A stretch of DNA of 22,708 nucleotides from a virus: IMG/VR virus record IMGVR_UViG_3300032214_000929, positions 1-22,708 of that record. One strand, written 5' to 3'. The notes below the pieces were generated by a model. That model was given only the letters and a program-made list of their open reading frames with translations. It was not told the origin of the DNA and ran no database searches. Each line of letters opens with the position of its first letter. The first letter of the stretch is position 1. This document shows positions 6,408-14,600 of this stretch, one piece after another. Position numbers and translations under genes: made by a program.

Positions 6408-6809
6408 ATGAAAAAGAAAATTAAGAGTTTGATTACTGATGATATGTTTGAAGAAAGAGAAGTAAATCCAATAGTTAATATTTTTGGTAATTATAGAATT
6501 ATTGGTGATTTAGAATTAGTAGCTGTAAATAACTATGAAAAAGTTAAAGTAAGTTTATATTTTAATTATATGAGTAAGTCTTTTTTCTTAGTTAAATTGT
6601 TTCAATCAGGCAAATATCATGTAGATTTTTTCAATTACAATACTTATGGTTTAAAAGAATTGTGTACACTTGACTATTTAAATAACCAAGAGATTTGTAG
6701 ATTTGAAGAAGATGATAAGAGTAATGGATTATTGTTTTATAGCAATTACGACAATATGTTTTTGTTGGTTAATTCAAGTGGTTTTAATCTTAGGATGAGA
6801 AAGGTTTAG
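6408..6809 (+). CDS. Hypothetical protein, 133 residues, in a self-contained cassette
   Basis: No family recognised. The protein starts with a Lys-rich stretch (MKKKIKSLITDDMF) and is then rich in aromatic and Asn residues in alternating patterns suggesting beta strands (GNYRIIGDLELVAV, SFFLVKLFQSGKYHVDFF); there is no signal peptide or membrane helix. GAGG lies eight bases before the ATG. It has its own consensus promoter (6361-6389) and a strong terminator (6826-6854), so it is expressed independently of the surrounding minus-strand operons, as phage moron genes are. Its divergence from the HTH regulator suggests it is an early gene that regulator controls; that is inference. Confidence 0.75.
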   Translation: MKKKIKSLITDDMFEEREVNPIVNIFGNYRIIGDLELVAVNNYEKVKVSLYFNYMSKSFFLVKLFQSGKYHVDFFNYNTYGLKELCTLDYLNNQEICRFEEDDKSNGLLFYSNYDNMFLLVNSSGFNLRMRKV

Positions 6810-6825
6810 ACTCTTGTAACAACTT

Positions 6826-6855
6826 AAAAAACCCCAGCAAAACTGGGGTTTTTTT
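6826..6855. terminator. Bidirectional intrinsic terminator
   Basis: A 12-bp perfect stem (AAAAAACCCCAG with CTGGGGTTTTTT, 6826-6837 and 6843-6854) has a 5-base loop. The outer A and T runs give a U-tract on either strand. It serves the convergent genes at 6408-6809 and 6857-7744. Confidence 0.93.
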
Positions 6856-6856
6856 A

Positions 6857-7744
6857 TTACTTCTTCAGTGCGTCTTTAACTCTCATATGCTTTAGTCTAT
6901 ATATAAGAGTCATTTTTCCAATTCCTGATTTATTAGACATATAGGTGAGACTAAATAAATCATAGTTCCCAGCTGGTTCTTTTGCATAATAACCAGCTCT
7001 TTTAGTTTTTGGACTTAGTATTTTAGTTTTGCCTTTAAACTCTATCTTCCAATATTTATTTTCAAATACTTCACGATTTTTGATAAAGCAATAATTTATA
7101 TACTTTTTTTGTTGATCATTAAGTCTTAAGAAATCTAAATAATATGAATCCATTTTCCCAGGATTTCTCCATACCAAATCTGCTATAGCTTTTATTACAG
7201 AAGGCATATCAATTTTTCCATCAGTAGTAGGAATTATATGTTGAGGCATGAATAGTTCTTTTTCAGGCTTTTTATTTTTACTACCTTTAGGTCTACCTGC
7301 ACTTCTTTTTTCTATCTGTTCAGTAATTTCTAATTTTACTGGTTCAAGAACTGGTTGCATTTCTTTTACTTTCAATTTTGTGCAATATTTAACAATGTAC
7401 TGATCAATATAACTTTCTAAAATACTTATGTAAGGATATGCCAAAAGATCATTAGTAGATAATTCTTCTGATAGAACGTTATTTTTAACCTGTTCTTCTA
7501 ACCAAAAATGTAATTTACTAAACTCATAATTTCCATCATTATAAGATCTCTGATTAAAATTGTGTTTAGCATCAGGAAAAAGTTTGTAATTTTTTTTCAT
7601 ATTTAAATTATCATTCCCTAGCCTGCGAAAAACTGCATTACCAAATTCATAAAATAAATTGATAGTAGTTTTCTTTTTTACTTTTGTTTTGATTCCATAA
7701 GGATCACCAATAGGATCTCCATAAGACATTTCATAATTCATCAT
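6857..7744 (-). CDS. DNA-binding-like protein with AT-hook motif, 295 residues, function unknown
   Basis: The middle has a basic AT-hook-like stretch (RSAGRPKGSKNKKP, about residues 147-160), which suggests minor-groove binding to AT-rich DNA. The C-terminal 30 residues (SNKSGIGKMTLIYRL, then RVKDALKK) match the short helix-turn-helix ending often found on phage homing nucleases and related DNA-binding proteins. The N-terminal half is not recognised, and I see no HNH or GIY-YIG active site. A DNA-binding or regulatory role is likely; a degenerate homing endonuclease is the alternative. AAAGGA lies about ten bases before the ATG. It has its own promoter at 7778-7806 with an 8-bp dyad inside it, so it is probably repressible, possibly by itself. 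It ends just before the terminator at 6826-6854. Confidence 0.75.
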   Translation of the reverse strand: MMNYEMSYGDPIGDPYGIKTKVKKKTTINLFYEFGNAVFRRLGNDNLNMKKNYKLFPDAKHNFNQRSYNDGNYEFSKLHFWLEEQVKNNVLSEELSTNDLLAYPYISILESYIDQYIVKYCTKLKVKEMQPVLEPVKLEITEQIEKRSAGRPKGSKNKKPEKELFMPQHIIPTTDGKIDMPSVIKAIADLVWRNPGKMDSYYLDFLRLNDQQKKYINYCFIKNREVFENKYWKIEFKGKTKILSPKTKRAGYYAKEPAGNYDLFSLTYMSNKSGIGKMTLIYRLKHMRVKDALKK

Positions 7745-7777
7745 TCCAATTTCCTTTCTTACATCTACAATACCATA

Positions 7778-7806
7778 AATCTATTCACTTGCAAATAGAT
7801 TGTCAA
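7778..7806 (-). promoter_or_regulatory. Minus-strand promoter with embedded dyad operator
   Basis: TTGACA at 7806-7801 and TAGATT at 7783-7778 are 17 bases apart. A perfect 8-bp inverted repeat, AATCTATT (7778-7785) and AATAGATT (7794-7801) with an 8-base gap, fills the promoter from -10 to the edge of -35. A dimeric repressor bound there would block RNA polymerase. It drives the 295-residue gene. Confidence 0.65.
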
Positions 7807-7943
7807 AATACTTATTTGAAGATTTATATGATTCTTATAAGTTCGAATATCTAGTATTATAAATCGTAATATATTTTCTTATACGTATTGTTCTGTAAGA
7901 ATTATTCTAAGGCTAAATATTGATTCCCTTGTTTAAGCATTCT

Positions 7944-7963
7944 AAAGCAATTAAAAGCAATTA
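7944..7963. repeat. Perfect 10-bp tandem duplication
   Basis: AAAGCAATTA occurs twice head to tail. With two copies only, it may be a protein-binding site or chance in AT-rich DNA. Confidence 0.6.
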
Positions 7964-8033
7964 GAAGAGGAAGACTTCGTCATTAATAAAAGAATTCAAT
8001 CTTAAGAGAGTTTGAATACAAGAAAAATTAGAT

Positions 8034-8062
8034 TTGACAACTATTACAAATACAGTTATAAT
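8034..8062 (+). promoter_or_regulatory. Plus-strand consensus promoter, TTGACA-17-TATAAT, abutting ATG at 8069
   Basis: TTGACA at 8034-8039, a 17-base spacer and TATAAT at 8057-8062. Six bases later is the ATG at 8069, so transcription should start on or beside the start codon. The -10 region (GTTATAATG) is identical to that of the promoter at 6361-6389. Confidence 0.85.
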
Positions 8063-8068
8063 GATGAC

Positions 8069-8275
8069 ATGAGTAAAGAAGAAGAATTGATTGTAGATCA
8101 ATGGTTAGAATTAATGGATAGCTATGATTTAGAAAAGATCAAAAAAGAAAACGATGAATTTGAAAAGAAGAAAGCTAAGGATTATAAAGAGATCAATCTT
8201 AAATACAAAATGATCTCTTTAAAAGAATTGAAGAAAAAGTATACAAAAGAGTATTTAGATGAGAGTTGCATGTAA
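8069..8275 (+). CDS. Hypothetical charged helical protein, 68 residues, probably leaderless
   Basis: Starts MSKEEELIVDQW and is very rich in Lys and Glu in heptad-like spacing, so probably a single long helix or coiled coil; no family recognised. The frame is open back to a TTG at 8012, but a perfect promoter (8034-8062) lies inside that extension and no good ribosome binding site precedes the TTG. The ATG at 8069, six bases after the -10, is therefore preferred and the mRNA is probably leaderless. The terminator at 8321-8356 ends the transcript, making this another self-contained plus-strand cassette between the two late operons. Confidence 0.7.
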   Translation: MSKEEELIVDQWLELMDSYDLEKIKKENDEFEKKKAKDYKEINLKYKMISLKELKKKYTKEYLDESCM

Positions 8276-8320
8276 TGTAAAAGACTATTGAGACATTTTT
8301 TATTCTTTCCTGAATAAACA

Positions 8321-8357
8321 AAAGACCAGGATTTTATTCTTGGTCTTTCTTTTTTTC
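8321..8357. terminator. Intrinsic terminator, strong on plus strand, weaker on minus
   Basis: An 11-bp stem with one G-T pair (8321-8331 and 8338-8348) has a 6-base loop, followed on plus by CTTTTTTTTC. On minus the tail is TGTTTATTC. It ends the 68-residue gene's transcript and could also stop readthrough from the tail operon. Confidence 0.85.
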
Positions 8358-8376
8358 TACTTTTGTAATTCTTTAG

Positions 8377-8385
8377 TTATCCACA
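8377..8385 (+). promoter_or_regulatory. Perfect DnaA-box match (TTATCCACA)
   Basis: The nine bases TTATCCACA equal the strong DnaA-box consensus and lie in AT-rich intergenic DNA beside a predicted small RNA. Only one copy was found nearby, so an origin role is open. Confidence 0.35.
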
Positions 8386-8412
8386 CAAGAATTCTTTTAT
8401 CGGTGATGTTAA

Positions 8413-8574
8413 TTAGCAAAGTAAGATATCCTCAATCACGTTAAAACGACTTGTTTTTCTAGTGATTTCCTCTATAATTTGTTGTTGTAATAAGATGAAC
8501 GTTAATTGATCCTTATCAGTTAAAATTGATAGGAAAAAACAAGGCTCAGGAGTGTATTGATTTTTTTTAGACAT
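8413..8574 (-). CDS. Possible small protein, 53 residues
   Basis: An ATG-initiated frame starting MSKKNQYTPEPC with an amphipathic helical middle (DQLTFILLQQQIIEEITRKT) and codon use like neighbouring genes. It lies 3' of the tail operon on the same strand. There is no ribosome binding site; TATTAT ends five bases before the ATG but has no good -35 partner. The plus-strand promoter of the predicted small RNA overlaps its start. It may be real, a remnant, or chance. Confidence 0.4.
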   Translation of the reverse strand: MSKKNQYTPEPCFFLSILTDKDQLTFILLQQQIIEEITRKTSRFNVIEDILLC

Positions 8575-8584
8575 CTGGTATAAT
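8557..8584 (+). promoter_or_regulatory. Plus-strand promoter with extended -10
   Basis: TTGATT at 8557-8562, a 16-base spacer and TGGTATAAT ending at 8584, which is an extended -10 with a consensus hexamer. No protein gene follows on the plus strand; a terminator lies about 50 bases beyond the expected start, so its product should be a short RNA. Confidence 0.6.
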
Positions 8585-8590
8585 ATTAGT

Positions 8591-8663
8591 GTACTTACAA
8601 TTGATATTTAACTTTTCTCCCAACCTTAAGAACGATCCTCTAAGAAATTAGAGGATTTTTTTT
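8591..8663 (+). ncRNA. Predicted small RNA, about 73 nt
   Basis: It is defined by the promoter at 8557-8584 and the intrinsic terminator at 8635-8663. The 5' part (8591-8634) is mostly unpaired and has a pyrimidine-rich stretch, CTTTTCTCCCAACCTT (8612-8627), that resembles an anti-Shine-Dalgarno sequence. The 3' part is the terminator hairpin with a T8 tail, the layout of many bacterial antisense small RNAs. No open frame of note lies within it. Bases 8609-8627 are complementary to the leader and first start-codon base of the gene at 813. Confidence 0.45.
8635..8663 (+). terminator. Intrinsic terminator, plus strand only
   Basis: A perfect 9-bp stem (ATCCTCTAA and TTAGAGGAT) has a GAAA loop and a T8 run (8656-8663). 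On minus it is followed by CGTTCTTAAGG, not a U-tract, so it does not serve the tail operon. It implies a plus-strand transcript starting after the previous terminator at 8321-8356. Confidence 0.9.
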
Positions 8664-8664
8664 G

Positions 8665-11649
8665 TTATGAGAAGGTTTGACCGTAGTTATCACTTTTGAC
8701 TACTGTAAGTCCATTGGTTGTATGGTTATATACTAAGTAAGGAACATCATCTCTCCAGTAACAACCAAGTCCACTATCTTCTACATTTCCAGTAATTACA
8801 TTAGAAGCAGCAGTTGTAATATTTCCTTGAGCATCAATAATTACTCTTTGAATATTTGAAGATGATGTTCTAAAAAAGATAATTTGAGTACCATTATTAT
8901 TAATTGCTATTGCAGGTGTAGTTCCATTTCCAATTACTGTACCCATAGTTGCTACTCCATCTACAAAATCGTCTAAAACATATCTTAAAATTGCACTATC
9001 AGATGCTCTTTCTGTTACTATAATCATTTGGTTAGTAAAAGTAGGTTCTAACCAAGCTACTGAAACATTATTCATTCCATTGATAGATGTTGGTAATGTA
9101 TCGAATGTTGAAAAATCAGTAGTATCACTAAAAATTAGCTCTACGTTATCAATATTTATTCTTGCAATACATGACTGATAAAATCCACTTAAATCTGCAG
9201 AAAGTATGTTTACTCCAGCAGGTACTGGTATTACATAAAAAGAACCACGAAATCTTTTAGCTGTAAATAGTTTAGTGATAGGAATTGTTCCTATAGAATA
9301 ACCTATCCTAGCTGCTTGTTCAGGTAATCCTCCAGGTAATCCAGTTTGATAAGAACCTAATATATCAGTAGTTCCTTGTCCCCATAAGTTACCACTAGTA
9401 TCTTCTAAATTAACAATTTCACCTGATTGTTGCTCTTGAACAAGTCCATGAGCAACAGACCTTAAACAAGCAAAAGAATACAGTAAAAGCTGTGTTTCTC
9501 CAGGTGCTTCTAGCTTAAAAGCATCAAAGTAATCTGGAGGATAATTGCAGTTTATACGATCAAAAATCATTTGAGTGTAAACATCCCTATCTTCAGATTC
9601 TTGACTTAAATCTCTAAGAATTGAAAAACTACTATTACCAGCAATACACTGTTGTCCAAAGCCATTTAGCCATGAAGCATAAGCATTATCTTTATCAAAA
9701 ACATATTGTAAAAAACCAGGGCTACTGCTTGGATTAAAAGAACCAGAAGCAGTCCAACCTATATGTATTTTTCCACCATCATATCCAACTCTGTTATTAA
9801 TATTAGTGCATAAGTCATCAACAGATAGTTTTATAGTATTAACAACACTTCCACCAAGAGTTAATTCATGAAGTAAATCGTATTCTTCTTCGTTCTTTCC
9901 ACTAATATCTTGTTCCCAAAATCTTCTTCCAAAATATTGCCTAGTATCACTATCTGTTTGCACTTTAACAAAACCATTATTAATAGATGCACCAACAGAT
10001 TGAAATCTTGAAAATGGAGCTACAAATGAGGCTTTTCCAGTATTATCTTCACGAGTTAATTTAATCTGTGAAATTAATATGTTTCCATTGTTTAAAATTG
10101 ATCCTATTTGACCAATTCCATACATATCCTCATTAATGATCCTTGCACTAGCAGCACCTGGAGGATAAGCAGCATTATATCTAGGATAAGGATTGTCTTG
10201 ACCTTGTAAATCTAAAAAGTTAGTATGTGCTATTCCTGCAAAACAAAGATCAATTCTTTTAGTTTGAGATCCAGTGTTCCATACTAAATCTTTTTCTAAG
10301 ATAGTAGTTGAACCATCAGAAGTAATGATAAGTTTAGCTGGTTCTGGTGAAGCACTAGCAGATGCACCAGTAATATCTAAATACCTATATCCAGACAAAT
10401 TGTATCTATTAAGTGAATTGTAAGTTCTTGTATTTCCAGCACCAGCAAGAATAGTGTTTTTGGAATGATAAATAGTAGCACCAGGTTTAAACCATCCTCT
10501 AAATGGTAATCTAGTAGCGTATTCATAATCATCATTAGCAATTAAAGATGCTGAAGAAATAGTATTTTCTATATATCCACTTGGTAAATTATCAAATGCT
10601 AAACTTTGATTGTTGGGAACACCGCCAATTTGGATGTTAGAATTAAAACTATACTTTTGGAATAATTCTTCTTCTTCAAAATTACCACCAGAAACAGTTA
10701 TAGTTCTTCCAGTAGTATCAAACTTAGTAATCGTTACATCAAGATCATCTGGATAAGAACTTTGCCAAGAATGGATAATTCCTTTGTTTTTAATATTTCT
10801 TTCTAATACAACGCTAGTATTAGCTTCAATAAAGTTTAATACAGATCCACCAAAAGCATCATCAGTACCTTGAACTTTTGCATCAACTATATTTGTTTGA
10901 TAAAAATAGTTATTGCTATCTATTTCATGTAAATATGTGTAATCTGGTATTGCAAGTGCATTAAGAGTTAAATTGCTTAATTGTAAATCTTGAACACCAG
11001 CTGTTGTACCTTTTGAAAATAATCTAGTATTTATTGTGTAATCATAATCAGTAAATGCTTCAGAAAGGAGTACATGAAAGTTTTCATTAACAATACCAGT
11101 ATCTAAACCAGTAACAGTAACAGTAAGATTTGAATTAGCATTTACTGGCATTTTTTCAAACAAGTCTAATGTTAAATAAGGTGGATGATATCCATAAGAT
11201 TCATCTTGAGTTATTGTTACTAGAGGATCTGAACCTAAGAATGCTGTTGCTATAAATGTAATTGGAAAAGAAACTTCTTTATAGTTGTAAACTAAAGGAT
11301 TAACTAATTCTGTACCAAGTTCTATCCTTCCAGATTTAACATAACCATCTGGATAAACAAGATCTACATCACAAACAAAAGTCCATCTCCAAAATCCAAA
11401 ATTAGGAGCATCAGCAGAACCTTTCAAAATCATTGCAAAATTAAGCTGAATTTCATATCCAAAATGATTTCCTATGTATACTCTTTCAACTATTCTACTA
11501 TATTCATAAAACTCTGGTGGTCTTGCAAATGATGGATCAACAGCAAGATATTTAATAGTAAAATTACCATTAAAAGCAAACCTACTTTGAATAGGTCTTA
11601 AAGTTATATCATCACCATAAGTTCCAGATATATTTAAAGGACTAGGCAT
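8665..11649 (-). CDS. Large tail-tip / receptor-binding candidate, 994 residues
   Basis: The last gene of the tail operon. The long protein is rich in beta-strand, Gly, Asn and Ser segments, as in tail-tip and adhesin proteins. The N-terminal 250 or so residues (YIGNHFGYEIQLNFAMILKG and nearby) look like a structured attachment domain. The C-terminus ends exactly in SDNYGQTFS, an Asp-box (BNR) motif of sialidase-type beta-propellers, preceded by repeating strand segments (TPAIAINNNGTQIIFF, GCYWRDDVPYLVYN). No catalytic residues are identified, so binding rather than cleavage is the safer reading. It starts at the TAATG overlap with the 1308-residue gene. Receptor binding is inferred from operon position and the C-terminal propeller. 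Confidence 0.65.
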   Translation of the reverse strand: MPSPLNISGTYGDDITLRPIQSRFAFNGNFTIKYLAVDPSFARPPEFYEYSRIVERVYIGNHFGYEIQLNFAMILKGSADAPNFGFWRWTFVCDVDLVYPDGYVKSGRIELGTELVNPLVYNYKEVSFPITFIATAFLGSDPLVTITQDESYGYHPPYLTLDLFEKMPVNANSNLTVTVTGLDTGIVNENFHVLLSEAFTDYDYTINTRLFSKGTTAGVQDLQLSNLTLNALAIPDYTYLHEIDSNNYFYQTNIVDAKVQGTDDAFGGSVLNFIEANTSVVLERNIKNKGIIHSWQSSYPDDLDVTITKFDTTGRTITVSGGNFEEEELFQKYSFNSNIQIGGVPNNQSLAFDNLPSGYIENTISSASLIANDDYEYATRLPFRGWFKPGATIYHSKNTILAGAGNTRTYNSLNRYNLSGYRYLDITGASASASPEPAKLIITSDGSTTILEKDLVWNTGSQTKRIDLCFAGIAHTNFLDLQGQDNPYPRYNAAYPPGAASARIINEDMYGIGQIGSILNNGNILISQIKLTREDNTGKASFVAPFSRFQSVGASINNGFVKVQTDSDTRQYFGRRFWEQDISGKNEEEYDLLHELTLGGSVVNTIKLSVDDLCTNINNRVGYDGGKIHIGWTASGSFNPSSSPGFLQYVFDKDNAYASWLNGFGQQCIAGNSSFSILRDLSQESEDRDVYTQMIFDRINCNYPPDYFDAFKLEAPGETQLLLYSFACLRSVAHGLVQEQQSGEIVNLEDTSGNLWGQGTTDILGSYQTGLPGGLPEQAARIGYSIGTIPITKLFTAKRFRGSFYVIPVPAGVNILSADLSGFYQSCIARINIDNVELIFSDTTDFSTFDTLPTSINGMNNVSVAWLEPTFTNQMIIVTERASDSAILRYVLDDFVDGVATMGTVIGNGTTPAIAINNNGTQIIFFRTSSSNIQRVIIDAQGNITTAASNVITGNVEDSGLGCYWRDDVPYLVYNHTTNGLTVVKSDNYGQTFS

Positions 11650-14600
11650 TAATAAACTCTCACGCTAAAGACATATGCACTTGTATTAGTACCATCAGAA
11701 ATCTCTAATTCAATGTTATTATAGATTTCATCTGCTTGTCCTGCATTTGGTGTCCATTGAACATTAGCATATTTTAAAACAATTCCATCAACAATACTAG
11801 CTGTCATTCCTGCAGGTTCATTATTTAATGTTGCAGTGTAAGTTGCCTCTGGATTAAAATTAACTATTTCAGAAGTAAACTCTAATAAGTTTTCATTTGT
11901 AATAATCTTTTGGTTTGCAGCTGGTGAATAATTAGTATTATTTAAAATTAACACATCATTATTTGGTACTGTAACTTTCTTAGCTCTGTATTGTGCAAAT
12001 CTAACGTTTGGTGCGTATAAAGTTGGAGTTTCAATTTGTCTTACGAAATCACATGACCAGTCTAATATTTGATAGGCTGTTTCCACATTATTTTGATCTG
12101 ATATGTAAATAATGTCTCCAATGTCTATGTAGTTATATTCTTTCAAATATATGGTGTAATTATTGAAAGGAATAGATGTACCAGAATCAAAAGTAGCATT
12201 AGCATTTAAATACAATTCAAAGTCATCAGTAATTGAATATACTCTACCAATTATAGTGCCTGAATTATCATATAAAATGTCACCAATTTCTAACTCTGTG
12301 GTGAATTCAGTTAATGTTCCAACAACCACATCAGTATTATCAAAGAATTGTATTTCTCCAGATAATAAAGCTGGACCGTTAGGAACAAAATGAGAAAGAC
12401 CATCATAATAAGTTAAGAAATCTGATTCAAACTCAACTATATCTCTGCCTGGAGTAAGTTTATTAAAGAACTGTTCAGCTGTTTGAATTACATCAGATTT
12501 AGTGTTCAACTTATCGTTTATCATTACAAAAGGATAAATGTCTCCAAGCCAGTTATCAGGTCTATCTGCTGGCAATAATCCTACAGATTGTGAATTGTAA
12601 TCATTCATTACATATTCAATTCTAGAACCATCAGATTTATCTAAACCAGTTATAATAATTCTATTTGCTTCTGGTGTTTCAAATGTTCTTTTAAGATTTC
12701 TAACTGTTCTCTTATAAGATGCATAAACTGGAATCAAACCATTATCTAAAGCTAATGTTTCACTAAGATAAAGATTTACATTATATAAAGCACTGTTATT
12801 AGAAGTGACATAATCATAATCTAATAATTTAAACTCTGTGTAATTGTTATATCCATTCTGAGAATTAGTTCTAGGACTCCAATCACATCTACCAAAAAAT
12901 ACAAAGTTTTGAGCATAGTCAGATCTTATTTTTTCAATAAATCCACCAGCAGAATCTCCAAGGTTAATTGCAAAGTTAAATTGTCCATTAGAGTTATTTC
13001 TGTTAATTGGAACATCAAATGCAAAAATAGTTGGAGATACATCTAATACTGGAGTTTGTGATACTCTGTTATATCCAAGTGTGGCTGTATTATTAACATC
13101 ATTTTGACCAGCACCAGCAAGCTGAATAACACCTGAAATAATATCTTGGAGTCTTTTGCTATCATAGTTTGGTGCAACATTAAAATATTGAGCATTTAAG
13201 CGTTGTTTTTTATCTATGGCAGTGAATGATAATAAGGCATATTCTTCATATGTATTAGCAAGTGGACCTGATTGTAAATAAGTAATATCAGGTGAATCTA
13301 GATATCCCTCAAATACTAAAAACTCTGAAAACAATTTATATGGAGAATAAGGTTCAGCAGCAAATTCTTCTGCTGTGTATCCATATAGAGTAAGAGCAGT
13401 ATCTGACTCAATCGAATAAACTAAACCTACGAATAATCCATTTTCTAAGTATATTTCTTGGTCAACAAATAGCTCTTCAGTAAATAAAGTATCTGTGCCT
13501 GTAAGTTGATCAGATGCACCTTTAGAAACAAGACCAGTAAGTATAAGTCTTCTAGGCTTCATAGTAACTTTTATTGGTCTATTTGAAAGTACATCAGGTT
13601 TACTAACACCTAAATCTTCTAATAATTTGGTTCTAGCATTCATGGATAATGAATACTCACCAGTTTCATTTCTTTGTAATGATAATGATTCTAATGCGCA
13701 AACAACATCAACTTCAGTGTTAGATGTATTTTCATTTAATAAAGATAAAGTTTGGTCATATGAATAAAACATAAAACCATAGTCTCTACTTGTAGTTGTA
13801 TCTGTAGCTTCTATTTTAATTCTAAAACCATTATTTATCCCATTAAATACATTTGTTTCAGAACCAGCAGCATTAACAATAGTAGTGTTAATAGCCACAT
13901 TCAAAACATTATCAGTAACTCCAAACAACTCAATTTGTCTATTATTTAAATAGTTGTTTGAATAATCATTAATATTTTTATAGAATCTACCTGAACCAAC
14001 ACCAATAGAACTTTTAGCAAATATAGTAAGTTGAGTATTGCTAATAATTGCATCTACTTGACCAATAAATGTACCATCACCAAGATATATTCTATCTTCT
14101 AAATTAAGTTCAGTTGTAAAGTTTGTTCCAACACCATTTACAATATTATCTCCAGTAGAAACTGATATAGTTCCGTTCATTCTAGGATAAATAGTAAACT
14201 TATTACCAGAACCTTGATAAATAGTTGGGTCTTCTAAATTAAGAACTGTATTGCTAGTTATAGTATCAACAATTCCAAGAATCATTCCACCGAAGAGTGA
14301 ACCTGGTACTTTAGCAACAAGCATATCTGAAACATTAACTTCAGTGGTGAAGAATGTACTTCCTCCAGTGACTAATGTTGGATCAGCATCAAATAATGAA
14401 AATGTAATTCCACCTGCAAATAATTCATAGTCAGGTGCATCTGGTGGAGTTGTTGATGGAGTTATTATTTGAGATAAAGCAGACCATTGACTTTTAAAAA
14501 ATAACTTAGCTGTTTGGAACATTATTTTTCCAGCTAAGATTTGTATTTTAAACTTGCCATCAGGAAGGATGATAGGAACTGTAGTTGGATTAGAAGCTTC

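Larger units (their letters stand above)
7745..8068. other. AT-rich intergenic control segment
   Basis: No gene is supported here. It holds the minus-strand promoter and dyad (7778-7806), a perfect 10-bp tandem repeat (7944-7963) and the plus-strand consensus promoter (8034-8062). I see no tRNA and no terminator in it. Confidence 0.6.
8276..8664. other. Intergenic region holding two terminators, a DnaA-box match, a small ORF and a predicted small RNA
   Basis: The longest stretch here without a large gene. It contains the terminator at 8321-8356, a perfect DnaA-box match at 8377-8385, a possible 53-residue minus-strand ORF (8413-8574), and a promoter and terminator pair bracketing about 73 bases of noncoding sequence (8557-8663). 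Confidence 0.6.

Noticed and set aside
7840-7980. tRNA or structured RNA in the AT-rich intergenic segment
   Set aside because: No cloverleaf, T-loop or stable stem was found by eye; only weak AT-rich pairings.
8012-8068. TTG start at 8012 for the 68-residue gene
   Set aside because: A perfect TTGACA-17-TATAAT promoter lies inside the extension, so the transcript would not contain it.
12163-12393. Plus-strand frame of 76 codons over the 1308-residue gene
   Set aside because: Antisense to a well-supported gene; no initiation signals.
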